Origin: Parabacteroides faecis
Lineage (GTDB): Bacteria > Bacteroidota > Bacteroidia > Bacteroidales > Tannerellaceae
Length of the DNA: 64,000 nt
Assembly (NCBI RefSeq): GCF_014647375.1
Contig: NZ_BMPB01000008.1
Coordinates: 334,733-398,732, forward strand
Direction: 5' to 3'
Part shown: positions 37,933 to 46,887 of the stretch, piece after piece
Position numbering within the stretch: position 1 is the first letter of the stretch
Layout: every line of letters starts with the position of its first letter
The notes under the pieces: model-generated
The model's database searches: none
Seen by the model: the letters and a program-made list of their open reading frames with translations, nothing else
What the model was told of the DNA's origin: nothing
Made by a program: the position numbers and the translations under genes

Positions 37933-40233
37933 TCAATAACTGATCTTACATCCGATAAAATAACTGCGCGGAATACCCGGACCATAGATATATCCGGCAT
38001 CACGTTTCTCGTATTTATCAAAATCATCCTGATAGGAATTAAAGATATTCTGAACACCTGCATTTACCTGCAAAGTAACAGACTGGTAAAGAGGGAAATC
38101 GTATGCTACCTTCACATTCAGGTCAAAGAAATCTTTTGTCTTCTCTTCCCGGTCTTCCGGAATATAACCAGCCAGATGCTGAACCAGCATGCTCCCGGTA
38201 TAAGTACCGGTCAACGAAGCCGTAAATCTTTTCACCGGAGTAAATGAGGAAGTGAAGTAGCCATACACATCCGGCGAACGGAACATCTTTTTCTGAGGTT
38301 CCAGATTCTTATTCTCGCTCCAACTTTCCGGCTCTTTATAACGGCTGCGCTGGATAGTTGCACCTGCCTGTATCTGCATCCACGAATATACCGCCTTTGC
38401 TTCCAGGTTAATCCCCATTACACGAGCCCCTTTCCCGTTACGGCGTTCCATCAGCAGGTTGTTATCATTGTCACGTCCTATCTCTTCCAGGATGAATACA
38501 TTTCGTAAATCCGTATAGAAACCTTCTACCAGGAAATTAGTCTGGACCGGACCGAAACGACGATAAAAATCAGCAGAAAGACTCACACTCTGCGAGTTTT
38601 CCTCTTTCAGGTCGGGAGATATCTGAATAATAGCCACATCACCACCTACAGCCGTGATATGCAAATCTTCATCGAACGCCTGCGGAGCACGGAAACCGCT
38701 TGAATAGGACATACGCAGATTCACATCGCTGATCGGATTAAAACGCACATTGGCACGCGGACTGAATATAGCATGATCGATCAGGTTATGCTTATCCATA
38801 CGCGCCCCGACAAGAAAACTCCATTTCTCATTCTTCCATTCGTTCTGCAGGAAAACACTTCCGATATGCACTGTCTGCTCGATCGTACGGTGATAACCCA
38901 GCATCTTATCCTGCAAATCATCGTAGTTATATTCAGCACCACCGGTAAATTCGGCAGGCATAAACAGGCATTTATCCCATTCATACGAATATTGGGCACC
39001 ACCTACAAAAGTCATATCCGTCGTGCTGCCATAAGCATTCGGATTTTTATCGGCACCGTAATAACTGCTTCTTTGCGTATGTTGGGCAGAAGTATATACA
39101 TTCAAACGATGCTTATAATCTTTCGAGAAGAGATCGAACTTCAACCCGCCCCCATTGATATTATGCTCCGTTTGCTCGGCTATATCCGCTTCATGAGGAG
39201 GCAGATCCAATAAGTTACCGCCACGACGGTATTCATTGATATTATGATATTCGAAAGTCAACTTCGAATAAGTGCTCGTCTTCAGATAAGAACGGAAACC
39301 AAGCGTACGGGCATTCAGTTTTCCCAGTTCGGTAAAGCCGTCGCCATCATGGTCGTAAGCCCCGCGATAGCGGTTCTGTCCGAACATATAGATGCCCGCC
39401 TTATGATCATCTGTCACCAGCGACGCATTGATTGTCGTATTATTATCCGGACGGTCGCCGCCAATCATCGTTAATGAATGGGCGATCTGTGCGGAATTCC
39501 TCAAAGGCTCTTTTGTAATGATGTTGATCGTACCTGCAATAGCGGAAGAACCGAATAAAGCTGAACCTCCCCCACGCATGATCTCCACACGCTCGATCAT
39601 ATTTGCCGGGATCTGCTCCAAACCATATACACCGGTCAGTGCACTGAATATCGGACGGCTATCCACCAGTATCTGCGTATAAGGACCTTCAAGTCCATTG
39701 ATACGGACCTGCTGGAATCCGCAATTCTGACAGTTGTTTTCCACACGTACACCCGGCTGGAAGTTCAGACCATCCGCCAAAGAGGTAGCATGCGTCGTCT
39801 CAAAAGTTTTCGAATCGAGCACATTCACAAGCGAAGGAGCCAGACGGCGGGTTGTCTCGTTACGGTTTGCCGATACGACCACTCCGTCCAATGCAACCAA
39901 ATCCTCTTCCGCATCAAAATTGACTTCCAGAGTTTTTCCTTTTTTCAAAGTTACCGGCTTCTCTATAGTCTTAAAGCCTAATGTTTTCATCACCAGTGTA
40001 TACTTACCTTCCGGCAGGTTCTTCAGGTAATAATGACCGGTTGCATCAGTCGACGTACCGATCGTCGTTCCCTTCAGGAAAACATTGATAAAAGAAAGAT
40101 GCTCGCCCGTTTTCTTATCCAATATATGTCCTACGATATTGGCATCCGACGGATTCAGGGTCGGAGCATCATCCGCCCATGCCGTCGTAAAGACACAGCA
40201 CAGGCACAGTATAAGAGTTATAATCTTATTCAT
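37933..40233 (-). CDS. TonB-dependent outer-membrane receptor
   Basis: A 766-residue receptor starting MNKIITLILCLCCVF at 40233; the frame is open 32 codons further but without a signal peptide. A carboxypeptidase-like domain (VGHILDKKTGEHLSFINVFLKG) precedes the plug (MRGGGSALFGSSAIAGTINIITKE), then a barrel ending GIPRSYFIGCKISY. Length and plug are of the siderophore/haem/cobalamin receptor class, not SusC. NCQNCGF near residue 170 is an unusual two-cysteine plug motif. The small His-rich membrane protein gene lies upstream on the same strand, hinting at metal uptake. Confidence 0.9.
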   Translation of the reverse strand: MNKIITLILCLCCVFTTAWADDAPTLNPSDANIVGHILDKKTGEHLSFINVFLKGTTIGTSTDATGHYYLKNLPEGKYTLVMKTLGFKTIEKPVTLKKGKTLEVNFDAEEDLVALDGVVVSANRNETTRRLAPSLVNVLDSKTFETTHATSLADGLNFQPGVRVENNCQNCGFQQVRINGLEGPYTQILVDSRPIFSALTGVYGLEQIPANMIERVEIMRGGGSALFGSSAIAGTINIITKEPLRNSAQIAHSLTMIGGDRPDNNTTINASLVTDDHKAGIYMFGQNRYRGAYDHDGDGFTELGKLNARTLGFRSYLKTSTYSKLTFEYHNINEYRRGGNLLDLPPHEADIAEQTEHNINGGGLKFDLFSKDYKHRLNVYTSAQHTQRSSYYGADKNPNAYGSTTDMTFVGGAQYSYEWDKCLFMPAEFTGGAEYNYDDLQDKMLGYHRTIEQTVHIGSVFLQNEWKNEKWSFLVGARMDKHNLIDHAIFSPRANVRFNPISDVNLRMSYSSGFRAPQAFDEDLHITAVGGDVAIIQISPDLKEENSQSVSLSADFYRRFGPVQTNFLVEGFYTDLRNVFILEEIGRDNDNNLLMERRNGKGARVMGINLEAKAVYSWMQIQAGATIQRSRYKEPESWSENKNLEPQKKMFRSPDVYGYFTSSFTPVKRFTASLTGTYTGSMLVQHLAGYIPEDREEKTKDFFDLNVKVAYDFPLYQSVTLQVNAGVQNIFNSYQDDFDKYEKRDAGYIYGPGIPRSYFIGCKISY

Positions 40234-40311
40234 TGCGATTTGTTCTGATAAATAGGTAATGTTATAATGCAAAACACGGTACTTCCTAATCCGAAATACC
40301 CGATGTTTTAT

Positions 40312-40400
40312 ATTTTTGACCCAGGTCAAAAACGTTTACCACCCAGGTCAAAAACGTTTATCACCTTGGTCAAAAAGGTTTTCGACCTGGGTCGAAAAAT
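40312..40400. repeat. Four-copy repeat with exact 22-bp pitch
   Basis: The words ACCCAGGTC (40319), ACCCAGGTC (40341), ACCTTGGTC (40363) and ACCTGGGTC (40385) start exactly 22 bp apart, separated by CAAAAACGTTTA-type spacers. Each unit is itself near-palindromic (GACC-GGTC flanked by T and A runs). It lies between the TonB receptor and the His-rich protein gene, inside what would be their shared transcript. Confidence 0.85.
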
Positions 40401-40465
40401 TAGAAGGATGGGATGTTTTTATTAGAAACACCTATCCTTATCAATTGAAGTATTACTATTTGTTA

Positions 40466-40807
40466 TCAGAAAACAGGAGGCGCACGAAGGGAAAGCTGCC
40501 CTTTGTCAGGGTGCGCATAGTCCGGATAAACCGGATATTCAACTATTTCAGCAATTTGTTGTGCACTAAAATTCAGATAAAGAGCATGTACTGCTCCGTC
40601 TTCCACACTAAGCGTTGTCAGTATGTGGAATAATTGTATTTCGGATAAGGAAGCATGATGGTGGCAGGCACCGCCGTTCAATTTCCCGAAAGGATGCGAA
40701 TGGACAATCGTCGTACCATGTTCTATATGGACATGAATAAATAACGTAATGCTGCCATAGTAGGCGATAAAGATCACCGGTAACAGCCATTTCAGATATT
40801 TATTCAT
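40466..40807 (-). CDS. Small His-rich membrane protein
   Basis: A 113-residue protein I do not recognise. MNKYLKWLLPVIFIAYYGSITLFIHVHIEHG gives one membrane segment or signal anchor, followed by clustered histidines (HVHIEHG, VHSHPFG, CHHHASL) and a Pro-rich end. ATG 40807 is chosen over 40825 and 40867 because the minus-strand -7 element TAATTTTG at 40841-40848 would start the mRNA about 27 bp before it. It lies upstream of a TonB-dependent receptor on the same strand. A role in metal handling is a guess from the histidines. Confidence 0.65.
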   Translation of the reverse strand: MNKYLKWLLPVIFIAYYGSITLFIHVHIEHGTTIVHSHPFGKLNGGACHHHASLSEIQLFHILTTLSVEDGAVHALYLNFSAQQIAEIVEYPVYPDYAHPDKGQLSLRAPPVF

Positions 40808-40840
40808 TGTTTGCCTCACACCCATATTATTTAGAAGGTG

Positions 40841-40848
40841 CAAAATTA
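40841..40848 (-). promoter_or_regulatory. -7 element of the His-rich protein and receptor genes
   Basis: TAATTTTG on the minus strand matches TAnnTTTG. A plus-strand TACATTTG at 40863-40870 lies beside it and probably serves the divergent DUF4132 gene, so the two promoters overlap back to back. Confidence 0.5.
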
Positions 40849-40965
40849 CAAAATATTTTTTATACATTTGCTTTTATATGTAATACTATTTCCTGCAACT
40901 AACCACTTCTGTATTTGTTTTAGGAATAAGGAAATAAACAGTAATAAAAGGAAAACAATATATAT

Positions 40966-42891
40966 ATGAAGAAAAAGCAACAAACGGATGCTGCAGTACT
41001 ATTCGATGCCTGGTGTGAAGTATATAGTGCTTCCGACCTGCCACTTCCGGATACTCTCAGGGAAATACAAATCGATGAACTTATCCGTAAGAATAAGCAA
41101 GCAGCCTACCATTATCTATATAGTGACATTCCACTAAAGAAAAGACTGGTCTGGCTGAATAAACTATTTTCAGACTGCGGCTTGACAGACTATGAACAGT
41201 TGCTGGGATTATTGAAAGAAAACTCTAAATTAATCCGCAGGAATATCGAAAGACTCCTGCTCGACAAAGAAAAGAAAACCCGCAAATTGCTTGAACAACT
41301 CTATCCGGAACTGGATGAAGAGTCGCAAAACTGGGCCAGGCAATTATTCAAATACTGGGACAATACACATGCTTCCGCTGCCAAAATCAAATTCAGGAAT
41401 AAACAGGCAGTCATCGACTATTGCAGTAAGCATATCGAACTATATTGTACGCAACAGATAGCCTGGTTACCGCAAAAACCTTATACAAGACTCCATTGGG
41501 CAAACGAAACAGATGTGGATGAGTTTGTACCCCGCCATGTAATCCGGTACGTATTAAGTGAATATATGTCTCTTAATCAAGTTGTCCGGCTACATGCCTG
41601 CGATGCGATCGTACCTTTCATCGAGGAAGAAGAATGGCAGGCGATGATGGAAGAACTGTTCCGCTACTGGCAATCGGATAGTGCTGAGGCAAACAGAAGG
41701 ATGCTTCTGCTCCCTTATTGTTTTTACGGCTCCGAGCAGCAGATCGCACGGCTGTCTCCTTTGATCAAATCGTGGTCGAGAGCCTCCCGCAAACAACTTT
41801 CCAGATTTGTCCTCAAGCTACTGGGAATAAAATCGAGTCCCAATGCCCTCCGTATCCTGAATGAATGGATGGAAATCTCTCCCAACGGAACGTACAGGAC
41901 CACGTCATGGAACGCATTCCGTCAGGCAGCCATCCGCAAAGGCATGACTGTAGAGGAACTGGCAGACCAGATCATTCCAACTTTCGGTTTCAATAGCCCG
42001 GCAGAGAAAGAGGTAAGCTATGGCACACGGACTTTCCGTGTAACTCTGAATCCGGACTTTACCCTTTCTGTATTCGATCTTGAAAAACAGAAAGTAAGCA
42101 AATCGCTCCCCGCCCCGACTAAACACGATGACCGTAAAAAAGCAGAAAAGGCCCGGGAGGAGTTATCAACTTTAAACAAAGTAGTCAAAACCCAGACTAA
42201 AATTCAGCGGAAACGCCTGGAACAGTCTTTAAAGAACGGACGAACCTGGCCCCGGAAGATATGGCAAACTATCTTTATAGAAAACCCGGTTATGCGGTAT
42301 ATTACGACCGGACTTGTCTGGGGTGTCTATAAGGAAGGGCAACTAAGGAAGTCTTTCCGGTATATGGAGAACGGAAAATGTATAACTGTCGATGAAAAAG
42401 AATTTATCCTTTCTGACGATGCAATCATTTCTCTGGTACATCCGGTCGATCTGACTTCCGAAATATTATCCGGATGGAAGAAGCAACTGGATGATCTGGG
42501 AATAACTCCTCTCCTTCCGCAGTTAACTGCTCCGGTATATTATCTGAGTGAAGAGGAAAAACAGGTAAATACGATTACCCGTTATTCCGGGAAACAAGTT
42601 TATATCAGTAACATTTACAACTTTGAAACGGCGGATATAACAACCCGGATTGAAAATGACATTCTCTATATTATAGATAGGTCGCTAAATATTGTGATAC
42701 AACTACCGTTTGTTACTGAAGGAAATGAAGTTCTTTTGAAAGAGATATATTTCTCTTCATTGGAAGAAGATGAAGATATGGAAACTATCCGATTGCCTAA
42801 AAATGAAAAACTGCCGTTATCAGCCATACCGGAACGAATTATCTGCAGCATATTAAATATGCTGATCAATGCTTTTTCACTGGAGAAATAA
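40966..42891 (+). CDS. DUF4132-domain protein
   Basis: A 641-residue cytoplasmic protein. The first 300 residues are helical and HEAT-like. From about 345 the text matches the DUF4132 pattern: YGTRTFRVTLNPDFTLSV, then SLPAPTKHDDRKKAEKAREE, then RRLEQ-type KRLEQSLKNGRTWP, LVWGVYKEG, and LVHPVDLTSEIL ending with PQL. DUF4132 occurs in E. coli MolR and in proteins with WGR domains; its biochemical role is not known. There is no WGR domain here. It is transcribed alone, divergent from the receptor pair. Confidence 0.75.
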   Translation: MKKKQQTDAAVLFDAWCEVYSASDLPLPDTLREIQIDELIRKNKQAAYHYLYSDIPLKKRLVWLNKLFSDCGLTDYEQLLGLLKENSKLIRRNIERLLLDKEKKTRKLLEQLYPELDEESQNWARQLFKYWDNTHASAAKIKFRNKQAVIDYCSKHIELYCTQQIAWLPQKPYTRLHWANETDVDEFVPRHVIRYVLSEYMSLNQVVRLHACDAIVPFIEEEEWQAMMEELFRYWQSDSAEANRRMLLLPYCFYGSEQQIARLSPLIKSWSRASRKQLSRFVLKLLGIKSSPNALRILNEWMEISPNGTYRTTSWNAFRQAAIRKGMTVEELADQIIPTFGFNSPAEKEVSYGTRTFRVTLNPDFTLSVFDLEKQKVSKSLPAPTKHDDRKKAEKAREELSTLNKVVKTQTKIQRKRLEQSLKNGRTWPRKIWQTIFIENPVMRYITTGLVWGVYKEGQLRKSFRYMENGKCITVDEKEFILSDDAIISLVHPVDLTSEILSGWKKQLDDLGITPLLPQLTAPVYYLSEEEKQVNTITRYSGKQVYISNIYNFETADITTRIENDILYIIDRSLNIVIQLPFVTEGNEVLLKEIYFSSLEEDEDMETIRLPKNEKLPLSAIPERIICSILNMLINAFSLEK

Positions 42892-42919
42892 ACAGTTGCC
42901 AGTTCAGATAATAAAACGA

Positions 42920-42948
42920 TCCTGTCCCCACTCCAAGCACGGGGACAG
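42920..42948. terminator. Hairpin between convergent genes
   Basis: CCTGTCCCC pairs with GGGGACAGG around an 11-nt loop, between the DUF4132 stop and the esterase stop. There is no T-run, so termination is plausible rather than clear. Confidence 0.5.
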
Positions 42949-42962
42949 GCAGTCTACTATAT

Positions 42963-43778
42963 TCACTTAGTATTTCGTTTATCGAAGAATTTCTTGAAAA
43001 ACAATATCTGGTAATCGATGGAATTACTCCAGTATTCGCCATTATGTGCACCCGGACGGACAATAAAGTCGTGGTCGATCTTATATTTCAGCAGTTTTTT
43101 ATGGAAATCGTTATTTACTTCAAAGAAGAAATCGCTGTAACCGCAATCGAAGATCAATGCCAGATCGCCATTCTGCAGGCGGTCTACCTGATTGATAACC
43201 GTATGATTATCCCATACCTCCTGATTCTCGCTTTCCTTCCCCAGCCGATCGCTCATATTCCAGTTATTCGGGAAAGGACGGATATCGACACCGCCGCTTG
43301 TACTCCCCGCTGCACCAAAAATATCCTTGTGACGGAAAGAAATCCACATCGCACCATGCCCTCCCATGCTAAGACCGGTAATAGCACGTCCTTTACGATC
43401 TTTTAGGGTCGGATAATTGGCATCTATATAATTGACAAGCTCTTTGGAAACAAATGTTTCATACCGATAGGAAGGATCGACCGGACTATCCCAATACCAA
43501 CTGTTCTTACCATCCGGACAGACAAACATGATCCCATATTGATCTGCTATCTCCGGTAAATTAGGCTTTAGGCCGATCCAGGTTTTAGCATTTCCGCCAT
43601 AGCCATGCAGTAAATAGATGACCGGAGCTGCCTTCTTCCCATTTCCCGGCGTTATTATAACAGTCTGAATATCCTTGTTCATCGCATCACTGCGAACATG
43701 GATAGTATCGACTACTGCTGCATGTGCAGACAGGATAAAAAATGCTACAAGCGATAATAAAAATATCTTTGCTTTCAT
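42963..43778 (-). CDS. Secreted esterase of the esterase-D/feruloyl-esterase type
   Basis: A 271-residue alpha/beta hydrolase with a signal peptide ending HAAV near residue 20. IYLLHGYGGNAKTWIG gives the oxyanion region, the nucleophile Ser is in GLSMGGHGA near 143, the Asp is likely in DCGYSDFFFEVN and the His in RPGAHNGEYW near 245. The family includes feruloyl and acetyl esterases, S-formylglutathione hydrolases and mycolyltransferases. The signal peptide favours polysaccharide de-esterification. It lies 48 bp after the pyruvate oxidase gene. Confidence 0.88.
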   Translation of the reverse strand: MKAKIFLLSLVAFFILSAHAAVVDTIHVRSDAMNKDIQTVIITPGNGKKAAPVIYLLHGYGGNAKTWIGLKPNLPEIADQYGIMFVCPDGKNSWYWDSPVDPSYRYETFVSKELVNYIDANYPTLKDRKGRAITGLSMGGHGAMWISFRHKDIFGAAGSTSGGVDIRPFPNNWNMSDRLGKESENQEVWDNHTVINQVDRLQNGDLALIFDCGYSDFFFEVNNDFHKKLLKYKIDHDFIVRPGAHNGEYWSNSIDYQILFFKKFFDKRNTK

Positions 43779-43826
43779 GATCTGTATAGAATTTATTAGT
43801 AGAAAGCAAAGATATTCATTTTTTGG

Positions 43827-45566
43827 TTAGAAGACTTCTTTCCAATGCTTCAGATTTGTATCGATCGTATCCATTACCTCTTTTGAACGTCCTTCCATCA
43901 ATAACTTGTACATAGTCTGTGCAAATCCCAACATTTGTGTAAACTCGATCTTCGGTGGCATTGCCAGCGCGTTCGGATCGGTCATGATATTGACCAGGAC
44001 AGGGCCATCGGAAACAAAAGCTTTTGTAAGCGTCGGCAATACATCCTCCGGCTTGCTGACATTATAACCAGCCATTCCCATTGAAAGGGCGACACGTGCA
44101 AAGTCCGGATTCAACATCGTTGTCTGCCAGTCAGGCAATCCGGCAACTTCCATTTCCAGCTTAACCATTCCCAGGGAACGGTTATTGAAAACGATCAGTT
44201 TAACAGGCAGTTTATATTGTACGATCGTCGCCAGATCACCCAACATCATCGAAAGTCCGCCATCGCCACACAGAGCCACCGCCTGACGTCCCGGATAGGC
44301 TAAAGCAGCTCCGATAGCCTGTGGCATGGCATTCGCCATCGAGCCATGATTGAAAGAACCCAACATTTTCCGCTTCCCGGTAGCCTGTAAGTAACGAGCA
44401 CCCCAGACACAGGTCATACCAGTATCGACAGTAAAGACAGCATCGTTCGATGCGAGTTCGTCGATAACGGAAATAACATATTCGGGCTGGATCTTTTCTT
44501 CTTTTCCTTTTACTTCGGCAGCCGATCTCAGGTTTTTCTTTACTTTATCATAATGCGCCAACTGTTCTCGCAGGAAACTATCATTCGTTTTTTGACGGAT
44601 CAGAGGGAGCAACTCCTGCAATGTATCTTTTACATCGCCACAAAGTCCCATCTTTATCTTAGCACGGCGCCCCAAACGGTTCGCTTTAATATCTACCTGA
44701 ACGATCGTATTATTCTGCGGCATAAAAGCTTCATAGGGAAAATCTGTTCCCAGCAAGACCAATACTTCTGCTTCATGCATACTGTAATAACCGGAAGGCA
44801 TACCCAACAAACCGGTCATTCCTACTTCATTCGGGTTATCGTACTGGATTTCCATTTTACTTTTAAATGAATAGGCCACCGGAGCATTCAGGCGTTGGGA
44901 TAATTCGACCAGTTCCTTATGGGCATCTTTCGCTCCTATTCCACAAAAGAGGGTCACTTTTTCAGCTTTATTCAACAGGTCTGCCAACTCGTTGATCTCT
45001 TCGGCAGAAGGGCAAACACGCTGTTTGGTAGGAAATGATTGTTGAGAGGATTCTCCCGAAGTTGCCGTTTGCGATGTCAGGTCGCCGGGTAGCCCGATCA
45101 CTCCTACGCCCCGGAAGGAAAGGGCCGCTTGTATAGCTCCCTGCAACATACGGGGAAACTGTTCCGGGGTAGTTGCTACCTGGTTATAATAACTGCAATC
45201 TTCAAATAATTTGATCGTATTGGTTTCCTGGAAATATTCTGTTCCGAACTCATGGGTCGGCAGCGTGGAAGCAATAGCCAATACCGGAGCTCCTGAACGT
45301 TGTGCGTCATACAAACCATTGATCAGGTGAACATGCCCCGGGCCGCTGCTTCCTGCACAGCAAGCCAGCTCACCGTTCAACTGCGCTTCGGCAGCAGCGG
45401 CATAAGCACCTGTTTCTTCATGACGAACGTGTATCCATTTGATCTTTCCGTTTTTCCGTACAGCTTCATTCACCTCGTTCAGACTATCCCCCGTGACAGC
45501 ATAAATACGCTTCACTCCTGCTTTTTCAAGCGTGTCGACTAATTGTTCTGCAACATTCTTTGCCAT
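43827..45566 (-). CDS. poxB: Pyruvate oxidase / pyruvate:quinone dehydrogenase (PoxB-like)
   Basis: A 579-residue thiamine-diphosphate flavoenzyme that oxidises pyruvate to acetate and CO2, passing electrons to quinone (PoxB) or oxygen. The PYR domain has AGVKRIYAVTGDSLNEV and RHEETGAYAAAAEAQL with the catalytic Glu near 50. The central FAD domain has GIGAKDAH and GLLGMPSGYYSM. The PP domain has GDGGLSMMLGDLATIVQY, the ThDP-magnesium motif. Length matches E. coli PoxB. It is a surprising neighbour for an anaerobe and lies 89 bp after a peroxidase gene on the same strand. Confidence 0.88.
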   Translation of the reverse strand: MAKNVAEQLVDTLEKAGVKRIYAVTGDSLNEVNEAVRKNGKIKWIHVRHEETGAYAAAAEAQLNGELACCAGSSGPGHVHLINGLYDAQRSGAPVLAIASTLPTHEFGTEYFQETNTIKLFEDCSYYNQVATTPEQFPRMLQGAIQAALSFRGVGVIGLPGDLTSQTATSGESSQQSFPTKQRVCPSAEEINELADLLNKAEKVTLFCGIGAKDAHKELVELSQRLNAPVAYSFKSKMEIQYDNPNEVGMTGLLGMPSGYYSMHEAEVLVLLGTDFPYEAFMPQNNTIVQVDIKANRLGRRAKIKMGLCGDVKDTLQELLPLIRQKTNDSFLREQLAHYDKVKKNLRSAAEVKGKEEKIQPEYVISVIDELASNDAVFTVDTGMTCVWGARYLQATGKRKMLGSFNHGSMANAMPQAIGAALAYPGRQAVALCGDGGLSMMLGDLATIVQYKLPVKLIVFNNRSLGMVKLEMEVAGLPDWQTTMLNPDFARVALSMGMAGYNVSKPEDVLPTLTKAFVSDGPVLVNIMTDPNALAMPPKIEFTQMLGFAQTMYKLLMEGRSKEVMDTIDTNLKHWKEVF

Positions 45567-45655
45567 AATATATTTACTTTTTCTTTTATGTTTTGTTTTA
45601 TAAAAGAACTATGGTAGAATGCAAAATGTTTTGAAAACAGGAAAAAGATTATATT

Positions 45656-46756
45656 CTAGTCCGCCTGATATCCATCCGTTAACGTCGATAGAAAAGCGAT
45701 AATAGCAGCCTCTTCGTCCTGTGTCAGACCGAGGTTGCCGAGTTCTTCTTTGTTGACAGTTGCTGCAAATTCAGGTTGAGGGTATTCTTCTACATCGCGA
45801 ACATTATAGAAATGGATTATTTCTTCCAATGTATCAAAATAACCATTATGCCCGTAAGGAGCAGTCAGAGCTATGTTACGAAGGGTCGGAACACGAAACT
45901 TGCCCGCTTCGGTACTATTTCTCAGAGTACTTCCCAAACCCAGATCAACCGTGTCGCGGCCACAAGAATTGTAAGGGAACGGCGTTGCAAAGAAAGGGTT
46001 ATCCGGATTGGAAGGGATTCCTAAATTATCATAGGTATGATCGGTAAACAAGACCTTTCCTGCCCGTTCATCCGGTTCCAATATATGGCATTCGGCACAA
46101 AGTCCCTTTTCTTTAAATAGTTCCAAGCCTTGTTGCTCCTGTGTTGTCAGTTCACATTTACCCGCTTGCCAGGCATCGTATTTAGAAGAGAAAGGGTTCA
46201 TCTCTGCCGAACGTTCATAGGCAGCAATGGCATTTGTTATGCATGAAAAGAGAGAGTCATCGGATGCCGGCTCTCCATATATCCTCACCAAATCCCGGTA
46301 GTAACCGGCACGGCGCACTTTTCCTGCAACCATAACATTGTCATGATTACCCATCTCCAACGGGTTTGTAAATGGTTGAGCGGCCTGTTCTTCCAGTGTG
46401 TTGACACGTCCGTCCCAGAAAAGTCCCCCGACATACGTCTCATCCTCTTCGTTATAATGTAACGGCGGGATATAGCAGGTATAGGCGGAAGTCATTGAGT
46501 TACGGTTACTGAAGCGCCCTTTGACAGCACCTTCAGAAGTGATACGGGAATATATATCTGCAAAACCCTTTTCTGCAGTGTGACAGGTTGCACAGGATTC
46601 ACCCACAGGTTCCGAAAGATTTTCATCAAAGAAAATCTTTTTACCCAGTAGTTCTTTTTCACTTAATCCGGTATGCTTGTCTAGCTGACATGCAAACAAT
46701 AAAGCAACACAGACCATCATTCCGGTTATCTGTTTCGTCTTTCTAAAACTATGCAT
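45656..46756 (-). CDS. Dihaem cytochrome c peroxidase lipoprotein
   Basis: A 366-residue periplasmic dihaem peroxidase (CCP/MauG family) that reduces hydrogen peroxide. A lipobox (LFAC near residue 23) precedes haem sites CATCH near 57 and CAECH near 220. GLFWDGRVNTLEEQA and FRVPTLRNIALTAPYGHNGYF are family motifs; the second holds the distal Met/His region. It reads toward poxB and may share its transcript, pairing oxygen or peroxide handling with pyruvate oxidation. Confidence 0.92.
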   Translation of the reverse strand: MHSFRKTKQITGMMVCVALLFACQLDKHTGLSEKELLGKKIFFDENLSEPVGESCATCHTAEKGFADIYSRITSEGAVKGRFSNRNSMTSAYTCYIPPLHYNEEDETYVGGLFWDGRVNTLEEQAAQPFTNPLEMGNHDNVMVAGKVRRAGYYRDLVRIYGEPASDDSLFSCITNAIAAYERSAEMNPFSSKYDAWQAGKCELTTQEQQGLELFKEKGLCAECHILEPDERAGKVLFTDHTYDNLGIPSNPDNPFFATPFPYNSCGRDTVDLGLGSTLRNSTEAGKFRVPTLRNIALTAPYGHNGYFDTLEEIIHFYNVRDVEEYPQPEFAATVNKEELGNLGLTQDEEAAIIAFLSTLTDGYQAD

Positions 46757-46855
46757 ATAAGATGAATTTCTTTATCCGTACAAATATATGATTTATTGAG
46801 TTGCATAGCAATAGATTTTATAAGTGTATATTTATCCTTTCTGTCACAAAATAGT

Positions 46856-46863
46856 TACCTTTG
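46856..46863 (+). promoter_or_regulatory. -7 element of the MATE gene
   Basis: TACCTTTG lies 25 bp before ATG 46888. It covers an upstream TTG that would otherwise be a possible start, which rules that start out. Confidence 0.55.
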
Positions 46864-46887
46864 CAGCGATTGTTTAGGGAAATAGTT

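Noticed and set aside
40312-40400. CRISPR array
   Set aside because: The units are only 22 bp apart with similar, not unique, spacers, and no cas genes are near.
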